Assembly (NCBI GenBank): GCA_903832295.1
Contig: CAILAZ010000348.1
Coordinates: 17,137-81,136, forward strand
DNA length: 64,000 nucleotides
Direction: 5' to 3'
Origin: an uncultured Acidobacteriota bacterium
Lineage (GTDB): Bacteria; Acidobacteriota; Terriglobia; Terriglobales; Acidobacteriaceae
A program made the translations under genes and the position numbers. Positions 7,843-15,793 of the stretch are shown in pieces. Under the pieces are notes generated by a model, which saw nothing but the letters and a program-made list of their open reading frames with translations, ran no database searches and was not told where the DNA came from. How positions within the stretch are numbered: the first letter of the stretch is position 1; every line of letters starts with the position of its first letter.

Positions 7843-9396
7843 TCAGGGAGTTGTGGTGGTTGTGGTGACAGGAACGACGGGCGGCAGGGTGGCGGTAACG
7901 CGCTGCGCGACCATGGTGTAGGTGCTTCCCTTGAGGAAGAGCAGGCCGCGAACCTTGACGTAGGGGAGCGATCCGGCGGGGGCTCCGGTGATGGTGCTGG
8001 TGAGGCTGCCATCGACGGTGACGGACGCGGGGACGACCACGGAGATGGTGGGAACGAAACCGGTGGGCTCGACGGGGAGCAGGGTGTACTGGGCGAAGAC
8101 GGTGGCGGGGTCAAGGGTGAGCAGGAAGCGGGTAACGCCATTGACGTCGGTGACGACCTTGCTGACGGTGCCCTCTTCGTTCTGCTTGCGCAGGGTGACC
8201 TGGGCGGCATTCATGGCGGCGACGGTGATGAGGCTGCCGGGGATGGCTCCGATGTCATTGCCGGTGGTGAGGAGCGGGATGCTGGCAGAGGCTTCCACGT
8301 ATTGCGCGGGGAAGAAAGTGGAAGCGGAGAAGGCGGGGGTGAAGCCGAGATTAAGCTGATCCATGCCGTCCCAATCGATGGCGAAAGTTGCGGCGGGGAA
8401 GTCGAAATTGACGTTGATCCCGGTGCCGATGAAGGTGGGCGAGACGCCAGCGCCGGTTCCCTCCTGCATGGCGAGGGTGAACTGGTAGGGCTGAATGCCG
8501 CCGCGGAACGAATTGATGGTTCCGGCCATGGCGTAGGCGACGTTGGAGGTGTTGATGGCCTCGATGCGGGTGCAAGTGACGGAGGAGTCGCGCTGGGCGG
8601 CCATATCAACGCGGACGAGCGAGCCCTTGGCGAGTCCGGAGGAGGCAGCGTAGTTGACGGTGGTGGTGGCGCCGGTGATGTTGCAGCTCTGGGCGGATTG
8701 GGAGACGTTGGTGCTGAGCGCGAGGACGCTGCTGCTGTAGGAGCTGACGGTGCCAAGCACGCCTTCGATGGTTCCGGTGCCGAGGGTGGGTGAGGAGGCG
8801 GCGATGGGGAGCGCGGTGGCAGTGAAGGTGGGAGTGAGGGTGAGGGTTCCGGCGACGGGATCGAGGACGACGGATTTTTCAAGGTTGAAGTCGAGATTGA
8901 TGACCAGGGGGGTGGTGTCCACGGTAAGGAGCGAGGCGAAGTCGATCGAGGCGGAGCCGGTGATGGCGGGGAACTCCTTGGTGACGGTGGCCCCGGTGGA
9001 GTCGATGTAGGTGATGAGGGGATCGGTGACGGAGACGGTGATGCTCTTGTAGGAATTCTGCGAGAGGCCAGTGGCGGCTAGGAAGGCGGAGCTTCCGGCG
9101 AGGTGGGTGAGCTCGATAGTGGAGGTGGAGGAGTAGAGAGTTGAGTCGCTTCCCGAGCGGGGCGTGATCTGCACCTGGGCGATATTGGCGTAGAAGCTGA
9201 CCAGACTGTTGGCGGATGTGTCATCGGTGAGGGTGAGCAGGATGGGTGTGGTGGTGGGTGAGCCGGGGGAGGTGGGCGGCTGCTCGATGGGGGTGCCGCT
9301 GGAGGTGCTCTTCACGCCGCAACCGGTCCACGGAAGCAAGCAAAGCAACACTGCCATGGCAGAAAACACACGCACACAGACGCGGACTGAAAACAC
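7843..9396 (-). CDS. Predicted lipoprotein with DUF4382-type and DUF5666-like domains
   Basis: A 517-residue surface or periplasmic protein. The N-terminus is a signal sequence ending LLPWTGCG, with the cysteine a probable lipidation site although the lipobox is not ideal. Residues about 50-190 resemble DUF4382 (LTLTDDTSANSLVSFYANIAQVQI..., then a SYKSITVSVTDPLITYID segment and VINLDFNLEKSVVLDPVAGTLTLTPTF). The rest, with G.V.SY...L.LST and SLVRVDM repeats, looks like DUF5666-type beta domains. The C-terminus is threonine-rich. GGAGGCGTAA precedes the GTG at 9396, which is the preferred start. The function is unknown. Confidence 0.75.
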   Translation of the reverse strand: MFSVRVCVRVFSAMAVLLCLLPWTGCGVKSTSSGTPIEQPPTSPGSPTTTPILLTLTDDTSANSLVSFYANIAQVQITPRSGSDSTLYSSTSTIELTHLAGSSAFLAATGLSQNSYKSITVSVTDPLITYIDSTGATVTKEFPAITGSASIDFASLLTVDTTPLVINLDFNLEKSVVLDPVAGTLTLTPTFTATALPIAASSPTLGTGTIEGVLGTVSSYSSSVLALSTNVSQSAQSCNITGATTTVNYAASSGLAKGSLVRVDMAAQRDSSVTCTRIEAINTSNVAYAMAGTINSFRGGIQPYQFTLAMQEGTGAGVSPTFIGTGINVNFDFPAATFAIDWDGMDQLNLGFTPAFSASTFFPAQYVEASASIPLLTTGNDIGAIPGSLITVAAMNAAQVTLRKQNEEGTVSKVVTDVNGVTRFLLTLDPATVFAQYTLLPVEPTGFVPTISVVVPASVTVDGSLTSTITGAPAGSLPYVKVRGLLFLKGSTYTMVAQRVTATLPPVVPVTTTTTTP

Positions 9397-9464
9397 TTAC
9401 GCCTCCAAACTCAACACACTTCCTGACTGTGCAGCTATTGTATCGAGCATTCCATGGCATCGAT

Positions 9465-10094
9465 CTAAGGCTTTCCCAGTAGGACCTCGAAGTACATCAA
9501 CTCATGCCCGCGGGAATCGGTGACGCCGGTGACGTAAAGGCGTGCTCCCTGGGCGGGATTTTCGAGATCGCCCACGTCGAAAAAGAGAAATCCCTGCTGG
9601 GAGCCGTGGGGCTCCACGGCACGAGCGGCGAAGGAAGAGTGCTCAAGGTCATCGCGGTCACGCTGGGAGAGGCCTCCGTGGGCCTTGTTGCGGCCGGGCA
9701 GAGGGATGGGGAGCTTGTCCTGGGCGCGGGAGCCAGGGGCGCGGACGGCGGTGAAGGCCCGGCGGAGATCGTCGAGGGAATAGGGATCGGACTTGGCGCG
9801 GTCGCGGGTGACGAGCTGAAAGCGGACGTTGTTGAGGACGATGGGCTGATCTCCGTCATTGGTGAAGACAACGAGAACGGGAAGGACGGAGTGCGCGAGC
9901 ATGTCGGGATGGAAGAGCGCGGCCTTTTCGGCGGTGTCATAGGCGTCAGCGCCGAGAGTGAGCTTCTCCTGGGGATGCGTGTCATGCGCGGCCATGGTGG
10001 AGGCGGGGATAAGGCGGGGCATGACGAAGTCCCTGGCAAAGGCGGCTAGGACGAGGGCGGCGAGGACGACAGCGATGGGGATCGTGCGCTTCAT
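9465..10094 (-). CDS. Exported conserved hypothetical protein
   Basis: A 209-residue protein with an N-terminal hydrophobic segment (MKRTIPIAVVLAALVLAAFARDF) that is either a signal peptide or a membrane anchor. The remainder looks like a single beta-rich domain: LAHSVLPVLVVFTNDGDQPIVLNNVRFQLVTRDRAKSDPYSLDDLRRAFTAVRAPGSR, then HGSQQGFLFFDVGDLENPAQGARLYVTGVTDSRGHELMYFEV. I recognise no named family. The start at 10094 (ATG) directly precedes the hydrophobic segment; the longer frame in the track begins in the divergent intergenic region. It is transcribed away from waaA. Confidence 0.65.
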   Translation of the reverse strand: MKRTIPIAVVLAALVLAAFARDFVMPRLIPASTMAAHDTHPQEKLTLGADAYDTAEKAALFHPDMLAHSVLPVLVVFTNDGDQPIVLNNVRFQLVTRDRAKSDPYSLDDLRRAFTAVRAPGSRAQDKLPIPLPGRNKAHGGLSQRDRDDLEHSSFAARAVEPHGSQQGFLFFDVGDLENPAQGARLYVTGVTDSRGHELMYFEVLLGKP

Positions 10095-10195
10095 GGCCGG
10101 AATTATAGGCGGGAATTGCGGGCCGGGAAGCAGGAAAGACAGAAAAGAGAGCATGGAAGATGGGGAGTGGGTCTTTTCCGCTCCGCTCCTCTACA

Positions 10196-11485
10196 ATGGC
10201 TGGCGTGTACTTCCTCTATAGCGTCATTCTCGGGTTGCTGCTTACCCTGACATTGCCCTGGTGGCTGATGCAGATGCTGCGCCTGGGAAAATATCGCGCG
10301 GGACTGATGGAGCGGCTGGGACGGGTTCCGGCGCGGCTGGGGGCCGCGGGAGAGCTGCCGGTGGCGTGGATTCACGCGGTGAGCGTGGGCGAAGTGCTGG
10401 CGGTTGTCCCGATGGTGGAGGCGATGCGCGGGCAGGGATTCCGGGTGGTGGTTTCCACGACGACGCATACGGGGCAGAAGCTGGCGCGCGGGAAATTCGG
10501 CGAGGGAGAGGTCTTTTACTTTCCGCTGGATTTCGGAGTTTGTATCAGGCCGTATCTGCGGGCGCTGAAGCCGAAGCTGGTGGTGCTGGCGGAGACCGAG
10601 TTCTGGCCAAATTTTCTGCGGCTGGCAGCAAAGAGCGGAGCGCGGCTGGCGGTGGTGAATGCAAGGATCAGCGACCGGTCGTTTCCCAGGTATCTGCGAT
10701 TCCGCGGGCTGCTGACAAAAGTGCTGGCGCCGGTCGAACTCTTCCTGGCGCAGAGCGAGCGGGACGCGGAGCGTTTGCGGGCAGTGGGGGCAGCGGCAGA
10801 TCGGGTGGAGGTGGCGGGGAATCTGAAGTTTGACGCCGCGCCTCCGGTGGAGAGCGCGGCGGTGACGAAGCTGGGCGAGCAGTTGTGGTCGTCGGGAGCC
10901 CCGGTATTGGTGGCGGGAAGCACGGTGGAGGGGGAAGAGGAGTACGTCCTGCAAGCCTTCCGCATGGTGCTGCGTGAGTATCCGTCGGCGTCGCTGGTGC
11001 TGGCGCCGCGGCACAAAGAGCGCTTTGAGGAAGTGGCCAGGGAGCTGAAGGCGAAACGATTCCGCTTTGTGCGGCGCTCGGCGGAGGACATGGCAGCGCA
11101 GGACCTGCGCGGAGCAGTGCTGCTGCTGGATACGCTGGGCGAACTGGCGTCGATCTACCGCTACTCCAATATTGCGTTTGTGGGCGGGTCGCTGGTGCCG
11201 CGCGGGGGACATAACATCCTGGAGCCGGCGTTTTTCGCGAGGGCGATTCTGACGGGGCCGTTCACGGAGAACTTCCGCGACATTCTGAACTGCTTTGAGA
11301 ATAACCGGGCAGTGGTGCGCTGCACGACGAAAGACCTGGGGATCACTTTTCTGCTGCTGCTGCGCGAGGGACAGGAGCGCGAGGCTCTGGGAGCGCGGGC
11401 GCAGCAGGTGCTGGCACAGCAACGCGGGGCAACGGCGCGGAGCGTGGCGCGAATCCTCGAACTGGCAGGGCGGGGGAGCGCATGA
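10196..11485 (+). CDS. waaA: 3-deoxy-D-manno-octulosonic acid (Kdo) transferase
   Basis: A 429-residue GT30 enzyme that attaches Kdo to lipid IVA at the inner face of the cytoplasmic membrane. It has an N-terminal membrane anchor (residues 1-22), then RLGRVPA, the donor-fold motif WIHAVSVGEVLAVVPMVEAMR, VVSTTTHTGQKLA, FYFPLDF, ETEFWPN and, in the C-terminal half, VLVAGSTVEGEEEYVL, LAPRHKERFEEV, and the family signature FVGGSLVPRGGHNILEPAFF. Length agrees with E. coli WaaA. The ATG at 10196 places the membrane segment at the N-terminus. It overlaps lpxK by four bases (ATGA). Confidence 0.95.
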   Translation: MAGVYFLYSVILGLLLTLTLPWWLMQMLRLGKYRAGLMERLGRVPARLGAAGELPVAWIHAVSVGEVLAVVPMVEAMRGQGFRVVVSTTTHTGQKLARGKFGEGEVFYFPLDFGVCIRPYLRALKPKLVVLAETEFWPNFLRLAAKSGARLAVVNARISDRSFPRYLRFRGLLTKVLAPVELFLAQSERDAERLRAVGAAADRVEVAGNLKFDAAPPVESAAVTKLGEQLWSSGAPVLVAGSTVEGEEEYVLQAFRMVLREYPSASLVLAPRHKERFEEVARELKAKRFRFVRRSAEDMAAQDLRGAVLLLDTLGELASIYRYSNIAFVGGSLVPRGGHNILEPAFFARAILTGPFTENFRDILNCFENNRAVVRCTTKDLGITFLLLLREGQEREALGARAQQVLAQQRGATARSVARILELAGRGSA

Positions 11486-12423
11486 TCGACGATCCGTTCA
11501 CATGGCTGTTCGGGCAGATTGTGCGGGTACGCAACGCGCGCTATGACTCGGGGCGGGCAGAGATCCGCAGGCTGCGGCTGCCGGTGATTTCGGTGGGAAA
11601 CCTGAGCATGGGAGGGACCGGAAAGACTCCGTTTGTGCAGACGCTGGGGCGCTGGCTGAACGCGCAGGAGATTCCCTTCGACATTCTGACGCGCGGATAT
11701 GGGCGCAACACGCGCGGCGTATTGCAGGTGGATACGGCGGGCGAGGCGGCGAAGTACGGCGATGAACCTCTGCTGCTGGCAAGGACCCTGGGGGCTCCGG
11801 TGTTTGTGGGCGAGGAGCGCTACGAGGCAGGAGTAGCGGCGGAGGAATTTGCAAAAACGAGCGCACGGCCGGCGCGCGTGCACATTCTGGACGACGGATT
11901 CCAGCACCGGCGGCTGCACAGGGATTTTGACATTGTGCTGCTGGCGCACGGGGATTTGCGCGGAAGCCTGCTGCCGTTTGGAAGGCTGCGCGAGCCACTG
12001 AGATCGCTGGGAAGAGCGCACGCGGTAGTAGCTCCCGAGGATCTGGCTGAACTGCTGGCGGAGCCCAATGTGTGGCACATCCGGCGGCGGCTGGTGCTGC
12101 CCGAACCGGCGCCGACGCGACCACTGGCGTTTTGCGGCCTGGCGCATCCCAAGCAGTTCTGGGAGTCGCTGGCCGATATCGGCATCTATCCGGTAGGGAC
12201 CTTTGCATTCGGGGACCATCACAAGTACAAGTCGCTGGACATTGCGCTGGTGCAGAGGCTGGCGAAGCAATATGAGGCGAATGGGTATCTGACGACGGAG
12301 AAGGACCTGGTGAAGTTGCAGGGGATGGGGCTGGGGCCAATCATGGCTCCGTCACTGATGATTGAGCTTGAGAATGCCAACGCCCGCTTCAAAGGGATGC
12401 TGGAAGCGGCGGGGGTGAAGTAG
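11482..12423 (+). CDS. lpxK: Tetraacyldisaccharide 4'-kinase
   Basis: A 313-residue inner-membrane-associated kinase that phosphorylates the 4' position of the lipid A disaccharide. A Walker A motif (VGNLSMGGTGKTP, residues 38-50) follows a short amphipathic N-terminus. Further LpxK signatures are LTRGYGRNTRG, YGDEPLLLA, HILDDGFQHRRLHRDFDIVLL, PFGRLREPL, and a C-terminal FCGLAHPKQFWESL...GTFAFGDHHKY...YLTTEKDLVKL. It is translationally coupled to waaA by the ATGA overlap, so the two late lipid A steps are co-expressed. coaX follows 25 bases later. Confidence 0.95.
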   Translation: MIDDPFTWLFGQIVRVRNARYDSGRAEIRRLRLPVISVGNLSMGGTGKTPFVQTLGRWLNAQEIPFDILTRGYGRNTRGVLQVDTAGEAAKYGDEPLLLARTLGAPVFVGEERYEAGVAAEEFAKTSARPARVHILDDGFQHRRLHRDFDIVLLAHGDLRGSLLPFGRLREPLRSLGRAHAVVAPEDLAELLAEPNVWHIRRRLVLPEPAPTRPLAFCGLAHPKQFWESLADIGIYPVGTFAFGDHHKYKSLDIALVQRLAKQYEANGYLTTEKDLVKLQGMGLGPIMAPSLMIELENANARFKGMLEAAGVK

Positions 12424-12448
12424 CTGCGTTGTACTATCATGGACGGCT

Positions 12449-13246
12449 ATGCTGCTGGTGATTGATGTAGGCAACACGGAGACCGAACTGGGGTTGTTTC
12501 CCATGCGGGAGGATGGTACGGCAGCGCCGGAGCTGACGGCGCAGTGGCGCATCTCGACCTCGCAGAAGCAGACGGCGGACGAACATGGCGTGCTGATCGC
12601 GCAGTTGTTTGCCATGCGGGGGCTGGAGATGAAGGCGGTCACGGGGATTATCGTTGCCTCGGTGGTGCCGCCGCAGGAGTCCCTGGTGAGGCAGATGTGC
12701 GAGCGCTTCTTTGGAGTGAAGGCGCTGTTTATCGAGCCCGGGATCAGGACCGGAATGCCGGTGCACTATGACAATCCGGCGGAGGTGGGGGCTGACCGGA
12801 TTGTGAATGCGGTAGCGGCCTATGAGAAATACAAGCAGAGCTGCGTGGTTGTGGATTTCGGCACGGCGACGACCTTCGACGCGGTATCCGCGAAGGGCGA
12901 ATACATGGGCGGGGTTATTGCGCCGGGGATTGGGATCTCCGCAGAGGCATTGTTTGACCGTACGGCCCGGCTGCCGAGAGTAGATATCAAGCGGCCTCCC
13001 CATGTAATTGGCAGCAACACGGTGCACTCGCTACAGTCAGGACTCTTCCATGGATACGTGGGGCTGGTGGATGGAATCCTGGAGCGGATACTGGGCGAGA
13101 TGGAAGCGGCGCGGGTGATCGCCACGGGCGGCATGGCACAGTTTATCGCCGGGGGATCGAAGTTTGCACCGGAGATCGACGAGTCGCTGACGCTGATGGG
13201 GCTGCGGATCATCTGGGAGCGGAATCTTCACAACCGCAGGAAATAA
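12449..13246 (+). CDS. coaX: Type III pantothenate kinase
   Basis: A 265-residue ASKHA-fold kinase catalysing the first step of coenzyme A synthesis. Motifs visible are LLVIDVGNTETELGLF (phosphate 1), PAEVGADRIVNAVAAYEKYKQSCVVVDFGTATTFDAVSAKGEYMGGVIAPGIG (the type III core with catalytic Asp) and ARVIATGGMAQFIA (adenosine). Length is normal. It follows lpxK closely. The window also carries panB and panC at 33-35.6 kb, so three pantothenate/CoA genes lie within it at two loci. Confidence 0.95.
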   Translation: MLLVIDVGNTETELGLFPMREDGTAAPELTAQWRISTSQKQTADEHGVLIAQLFAMRGLEMKAVTGIIVASVVPPQESLVRQMCERFFGVKALFIEPGIRTGMPVHYDNPAEVGADRIVNAVAAYEKYKQSCVVVDFGTATTFDAVSAKGEYMGGVIAPGIGISAEALFDRTARLPRVDIKRPPHVIGSNTVHSLQSGLFHGYVGLVDGILERILGEMEAARVIATGGMAQFIAGGSKFAPEIDESLTLMGLRIIWERNLHNRRK

Positions 13247-13303
13247 CTATCTCCAGGGGCGGGCTTCCGCGCCCTGCGTGTAACGAGAAGTTGGCGTTTA
13301 TCC

Positions 13304-13990
13304 GTGGAACACTTCAGCTATTTTTCCGAGATTGAAGAGCACTTCCAGCGCAGGCGGGGAAGCATTCTGATCTGCTCGCCGCTGGACTGGGCGCTGATGG
13401 AAGTGTGGAAGGAAGCAGGGATTCCGCTGGAAGCAGTGTTGCGCGGAATTGATGCGGCGTTTGATAAATATGACCGCCGGGTAAAGAAGTCGCGAAAGGT
13501 AAATTCACTCGCCTACTGCCAGCAGGAGGTGCTGGCGGCCATGGAGGATGTGAACGAGGCGGCAATGGGCTCCAAACGCGATCCGGGTGCGACCAGCATT
13601 CCGAACGCGGATGTTGCGGCCTACTTTGAGCGCAACGCGCTGCAGATGGAGGCGTGCAGGGATGGAGCGACTCCGCTGCTGGCGCTGATTGCGGAGCAGG
13701 CGGCAACCCTTCGGGAGCTGGCAGGACAGTGCAAGGCGAGCGAAACTCCGGCAGACCTGGAAGAGCTGGAGCGCAGGATGACGGTGATGGAAGAAAAGCT
13801 GTTTGCCGGACTATGGAGCCATGCGAGCGACGCGGAACTGATGGATGCGCGGACACAAGCGGAGCGTGAACTGGCTCCATACCGGGGCAAAATGTCTGGC
13901 GCTCAGATTGACCAGTTGCTGCGGCAATATGGCAATAAACGGCTGCTGGAGGCGCACAATCTGCCTCGGTTGAGTTTGTTCTACCTGTAA
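13304..13990 (+). CDS. Conserved hypothetical protein
   Basis: A 228-residue soluble, mostly helical protein beginning at a GTG (MEHFSYFSEIEEHFQRRRGSILICSPLDWALMEVWKEAGIPLEAVLRGIDAAFDKYD). The middle (KSRKVNSLAYCQQEVLAAMED) and the LEELERRMTVMEEKLFAGLWSHASDAELMDARTQAERELAPYR helix look conserved rather than random, and codon use matches the flanking genes. I know no function and see no catalytic motif. No strong ribosome binding site precedes the GTG. Position between coaX and an RNA methyltransferase gene gives no clear clue. Confidence 0.7.
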   Translation: MEHFSYFSEIEEHFQRRRGSILICSPLDWALMEVWKEAGIPLEAVLRGIDAAFDKYDRRVKKSRKVNSLAYCQQEVLAAMEDVNEAAMGSKRDPGATSIPNADVAAYFERNALQMEACRDGATPLLALIAEQAATLRELAGQCKASETPADLEELERRMTVMEEKLFAGLWSHASDAELMDARTQAERELAPYRGKMSGAQIDQLLRQYGNKRLLEAHNLPRLSLFYL

Positions 13991-14051
13991 GCTGCGCAGG
14001 ATTTCCGAATGTTACCTTTCACTTGCGGTCACAACCCGTTATCCTCATAGA

Positions 14052-15380
14052 GTGCAGTTCACTATAGAAAAACTCATCTACGGCGGAGACGGGCTTGCCC
14101 GCATCCCTGCCATTGGCGACGAGCGGCGCGGTAAGACCGTTTTTGTGCCCTATGTACTTCCCGGCGAAGTGGTGGAAGCCACGGTGGTGGAGGAGCGCAA
14201 AGGGTTCATGCGCGCCTCGCTGGTGGAGGTGCTGTCGCCTTCGACGGCGCGGATTGCGCCGCCCTGTCCGCACTTTGGGATCTGCGGAGGCTGCCACTAT
14301 CAGCACTCCGACTACACCGCGCAACTGGAAGACAAGCGGCAGATTCTGCAGGAGACGATCTTGCGCGGCGCCAAGCTGGCGCTGCCGCATATCGAGGTTC
14401 ACTCCGGCGAGGCCTACGGATTCCGCAACCGCACGCGGCTGAAGATTGCAGTGGAGCCGGAGTTTGCACTGGGATATTACCGCCATGGCTCGCATGAGCT
14501 GGAGGCGGTACACCAGTGCCCGATCAGTTCTCCGCTGATTAATCGCGCGATTGCAAAGTTCTGGGAGCTGGCGCCGGAGACGGCAAGCTATCCCTCGCTG
14601 CGCGAGGTGCAGTTCTTTGCCAATCACGATGACACCGAACTGCTGGTGGAACTGTTCATTCATCATGCGACCACACCGGTGCTGCTGGCGAAGTTTGCCA
14701 AGCTGATGCGCGAACAGATGCCGGAGATTGCGGGTGTTGCGGTGTTTGCCAGCGGGGCGACGGACAGTGACCTGGAAGATGGAAATCTGGAAGTTTCACG
14801 GCGTTTGACCCGCGCCGGGGTGCCGCACATTGAAGGCGCGGCGAGCATGGTCTATAAAGTGGGCAACTTCAGCTACCGGGTTTCAGCAGGATCGTTCTTC
14901 CAGACCAGCCGATTCCTGATTCCGAAGCTGGTGGAACTGGTGACGAAGAATCGCACCGGGCGTGCGGCACTAGACCTGTATGCCGGGGTGGGATTGTTTA
15001 CGCTGCCGATGTCGCGCCATTTCGAGCGCATCACGTCAGTAGAAATTGCGCAGAACTCCTACGACGATCTGGCGGCGAACGCGGCGGTGCCGCACATCCA
15101 AGCAGTGCACAGCACGACGGAAGATTACGTGAACGCGGCACGCGGGCGCTGGGATTATGCGATTGTCGATCCTCCGCGCGCGGGGCTGGGAGAGCGGACA
15201 TCCAAGGCGCTGGCGGGGCTTTCGATTCCGCAGCTAACCTACGTCTCCTGTGATCCGGCAACGCTCTCCCGAGACCTGGTGACGCTGCTGGCGGCGGGAT
15301 ACAAGGTGCAGGAAGCGCACCTGGTGGACCTGTTCCCGCAGACGTACCACATGGAAACCGTTCTTCACCTGGCCCGCTAG
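14052..15380 (+). CDS. TrmA/RumA-type RNA (uracil-5-)-methyltransferase
   Basis: A 442-residue SAM-dependent enzyme that methylates C5 of a uridine in rRNA or tRNA. An N-terminal TRAM domain (residues 1-60) is followed by a 4Fe-4S site: C72, C78 and C81 in CPHFGICGGC plus the cysteine of AVHQCPISSPL. The Rossmann core holds DLYAGVGLFTLP and IVDPPRAGL. The catalytic nucleophile is the cysteine in YVSCDPATLSRD, and the C-terminus is LFPQTYHMETVLHLAR. The start is a GTG. Which uridine is modified (RlmD-like, RlmCD-like) cannot be read from sequence, so I give no symbol. Confidence 0.92.
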   Translation: MQFTIEKLIYGGDGLARIPAIGDERRGKTVFVPYVLPGEVVEATVVEERKGFMRASLVEVLSPSTARIAPPCPHFGICGGCHYQHSDYTAQLEDKRQILQETILRGAKLALPHIEVHSGEAYGFRNRTRLKIAVEPEFALGYYRHGSHELEAVHQCPISSPLINRAIAKFWELAPETASYPSLREVQFFANHDDTELLVELFIHHATTPVLLAKFAKLMREQMPEIAGVAVFASGATDSDLEDGNLEVSRRLTRAGVPHIEGAASMVYKVGNFSYRVSAGSFFQTSRFLIPKLVELVTKNRTGRAALDLYAGVGLFTLPMSRHFERITSVEIAQNSYDDLAANAAVPHIQAVHSTTEDYVNAARGRWDYAIVDPPRAGLGERTSKALAGLSIPQLTYVSCDPATLSRDLVTLLAAGYKVQEAHLVDLFPQTYHMETVLHLAR

Positions 15381-15407
15381 AGGCCGGGACGTCAAGGAGT
15401 AGAAGTT

Positions 15408-15701
15408 ATGTACGCACTGGTGTTGATTCGCTACCGGCTTCCGCTGGAGGAAATTGCCAAGGTCACAGAGGAGCACCGCGCCTACCTGCGCGAGTTGAAG
15501 GCGGCGGGAACGCTGCTGGCCTCAGGACCGATGGACCCGCGCTCGGGCGGCGCATTGCTGCTGCGGGTTCCCGATGGAGACGTGCAGAAGAGCCTTACGG
15601 CGGTGCGTGATGGCGATCCGTTCTTCAAGCAGAACCTGGCGAACTACGAGTTGATTGCGTGGAACGTGATGGCCGGCAAAGAAGATCTGGACAAGCTGTA
15701 A
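15408..15701 (+). CDS. YciI-like protein
   Basis: A 97-residue dimeric ferredoxin-like-fold protein of the YciI/YCII family: MYALVLIRYRLPLEEIAKVTEEHRAYLRELKAAGTLLASGPMDPRSGGALLLRV, with the conserved H in EEHRAYL and D in GPMD, then a DPF segment. Members are related to muconolactone isomerases, but most have no assigned reaction. AAGGAG lies upstream of the ATG, and the gene is 27 bases behind the RNA methyltransferase, so the two may be co-transcribed. Confidence 0.85.
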   Translation: MYALVLIRYRLPLEEIAKVTEEHRAYLRELKAAGTLLASGPMDPRSGGALLLRVPDGDVQKSLTAVRDGDPFFKQNLANYELIAWNVMAGKEDLDKL

Positions 15702-15793
15702 GTGTAGTTTCAGTTGGTAGTGAGCAGCGTATCGCGCCCTGACGGGCGGTGCGCTGTGGCAGTCGTCTGTCAGATGTGGTGAAAGCTGCCTCT

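Noticed and set aside
10103-11422. 439-aa minus-strand ORF opposite waaA
   Set aside because: Glutamine/arginine/histidine-rich translation opposite a well-supported Kdo transferase.
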